The position numbers and the translations under genes were made by a program. From positions 1 to 5,510 of the forward strand of contig DOHE01000267.1 of the NCBI GenBank assembly GCA_003535395.1: a stretch of 5,510 nt of DNA, written 5' to 3'. The stretch's first letter is position 1. Each line of letters begins with the position of its first letter. The DNA comes from Clostridiales bacterium (GTDB lineage Bacteria; Bacillota; Clostridia; UBA8921). This document shows positions 4,978 through 5,510 of the stretch, in pieces. The notes under the pieces are model-generated. The model worked only from the letters and a program-made list of their open reading frames with translations. It searched no databases and had not been told where the DNA came from.

Positions 4978-5019
4978 AAGAGGACTTTGCCAGTCAAGAG
5001 GACAAAGATCCTTTGCCAG
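4978..5019. repeat. Imperfect tandem duplication in the divergent intergenic region
   Basis: AAGAGGAC occurs at 4978-4985 and 4996-5003, and CTTTGCCAG at 4985-4993 and 5011-5019. The first unit has the two pieces fused; the second has extra bases (AAAGATC) between them, creating a small hairpin (CTTTG/CAAAG) in the second copy. It would lie in the 5' leader of the lipoprotein mRNA. It could be a regulatory leader or a plain local duplication. Confidence 0.55.
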
Positions 5020-5024
5020 GCCTT

Positions 5025-5053
5025 ATTATATTGTATTATCCATGATTTGAAAA
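5025..5053 (-). promoter_or_regulatory. Probable sigma-A promoter of the lipoprotein gene
   Basis: On the minus strand TTTTCA (5053-5048, 4 of 6) and a perfect TATAAT (5030-5025) are separated by 17 bp. Transcription would start near 5018, giving a leader of about 70 bases that covers the duplication. AATACAAT, overlapping the spacer, resembles a sigma-E -10, but no matching -35 is present. Confidence 0.5.
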
Positions 5054-5074
5054 GAGTGGAAATAGAGCAAAATG

Positions 5075-5102
5075 TTGCAAAATAGAAAATATGGTATATA
5101 AT
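5075..5102 (+). promoter_or_regulatory. Probable sigma-A promoter of comM
   Basis: TTGCAA (5075-5080, 4 of 6) and a perfect TATAAT (5097-5102) are separated by 16 bp. The start of transcription would be near 5109, about 28 bases before the ATG. GCAAAAT repeats directly at 5067-5073 and 5077-5083, exactly one helical turn apart, over the -35 box. Confidence 0.6.
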
Positions 5103-5136
5103 GGAAAGCATGCAAGCCCTCAAGGAAGGTGAATCT

Positions 5137-5510
5137 ATGTTTTGTTCCGTCAAGAGTGGAGGAATTACCGGGTTGGAAGGACATGTGATCCACGTGGAAG
5201 TGGACATGTCCAATGGTCTGCCGGATTTAAGCATCGTAGGACTTGGGGATGCAGCCGTCAGGGAAGCAAGGCAGAGGGTCCGCAGTGCGATCCGAAATTC
5301 CGGCCTCGAATTTCCCCTTAAAAAGACCACGGTGAACCTTGCACCTGCCAATTTGCGAAAAGAAGGTTCTGTGTTCGATCTGGCCATGGCCATTGGCATA
5401 CTGGGGGCTTCCGGTCAGGGAAACACTCATCTGCTGGGGGACATGATGTTCCTGGGAGAATTGTCTCTGGATGGTTCCTTAAGACCGGTAAGAGGTGTGT
5501 TGCCGATCGT
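5137..5510 (+). CDS. comM: Magnesium chelatase-like AAA+ protein ComM/YifB, N-terminal part (3' end outside the window)
   Basis: Only the first 124 residues are present. They match the N-terminal ChlI-like domain (Lon/S5-type fold) of the YifB/ComM family: GITGLEGHVIHVEVDMSNGLP, then IVGLGDAAVREARQRVRSAI, KKTTVNLAPANLRKEGSVFDLAMAIGIL and FLGELSLDGSLRPVRGVLPI. The AAA+ ATPase domain with the Walker motifs would follow outside the window. In Vibrio cholerae ComM is a hexameric helicase that promotes branch migration of incoming DNA during natural transformation. In Firmicutes the gene is widespread and its role is less clear. The ATG is preceded by AAGGAAGGTGA (5122-5132), a strong ribosome site 4 bases away. 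The frame is open to the end of the window with no damage. Its neighbour on the other strand resembles another competence protein domain (ComEC), but a functional link is not shown. Confidence 0.96.
   Translation, partial: MFCSVKSGGITGLEGHVIHVEVDMSNGLPDLSIVGLGDAAVREARQRVRSAIRNSGLEFPLKKTTVNLAPANLRKEGSVFDLAMAIGILGASGQGNTHLLGDMMFLGELSLDGSLRPVRGVLPI

Noticed and set aside
1..5510. CRISPR arrays, tRNA or rRNA genes, insertion sequences, phage genes
   Set aside because: No regularly spaced repeats, RNA gene signatures, transposase motifs or terminal inverted repeats were found.

Overview
The window comes from an endospore-forming member of the Firmicutes, most likely the class Clostridia. The order ftsZ - spoIIGA - sigE - sigG - ylmC - nrdR is a division/sporulation locus found only in endospore formers. 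Base composition is moderate, with none of the extreme AT bias of the low-GC clostridia. In Bacillus subtilis two serine protease genes separate ftsZ from spoIIGA, and here nothing does. I cannot fix the genus from sequence alone.

Layout. Positions 1-465 hold the 3' end of ftsZ, including its linker and conserved C-terminal peptide. A perfect 10-bp hairpin (504-529) follows. Next is a promoter with a perfect -10 box, an unusually long spacer and Spo0A-like boxes, leading into spoIIGA (to 1523) and sigE (1549-2283). A short gap with a strong sigma-F-type promoter precedes sigG (to 3126). A 117-bp gap with two competing inverted repeats and a sigma-E-type promoter precedes ylmC (3244-3474), followed by nrdR (3515-3961) and its terminator. 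A lipoprotein gene of the ComEC-like metallo-beta-lactamase fold runs convergently on the minus strand (to about 4945), and its last codons contain the nrdR terminator. A 180-bp divergent promoter region with small repeats separates it from the 5' end of a comM/yifB gene, which leaves the window at 5510.

How the genes work together. FtsZ builds the septum. Spo0A then switches on spoIIGA-sigE. SpoIIGA is the membrane aspartic protease that activates pro-sigma-E in the mother cell. Sigma-F and then sigma-G act in the forespore. The promoters read here fit that cascade: Spo0A/sigma-A for spoIIGA-sigE, sigma-F for sigG, and possibly sigma-E for ylmC. NrdR (ribonucleotide reductase repressor) and ComM (helicase-like AAA+ protein) are housekeeping or DNA-metabolism genes.

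The most unusual item is the lipoprotein at 3977-4945. It keeps the ComEC-like fold signature, but almost every metal-binding histidine is replaced (HPHADH to HPDADR, HHG to NNG), so it looks like a secreted, membrane-anchored pseudoenzyme. A second theme is start-codon choice: in spoIIGA, sigG and the lipoprotein gene the first possible start lies in or abuts the Shine-Dalgarno sequence, and the ribosome-site-supported start is a weak CTG or TTG.
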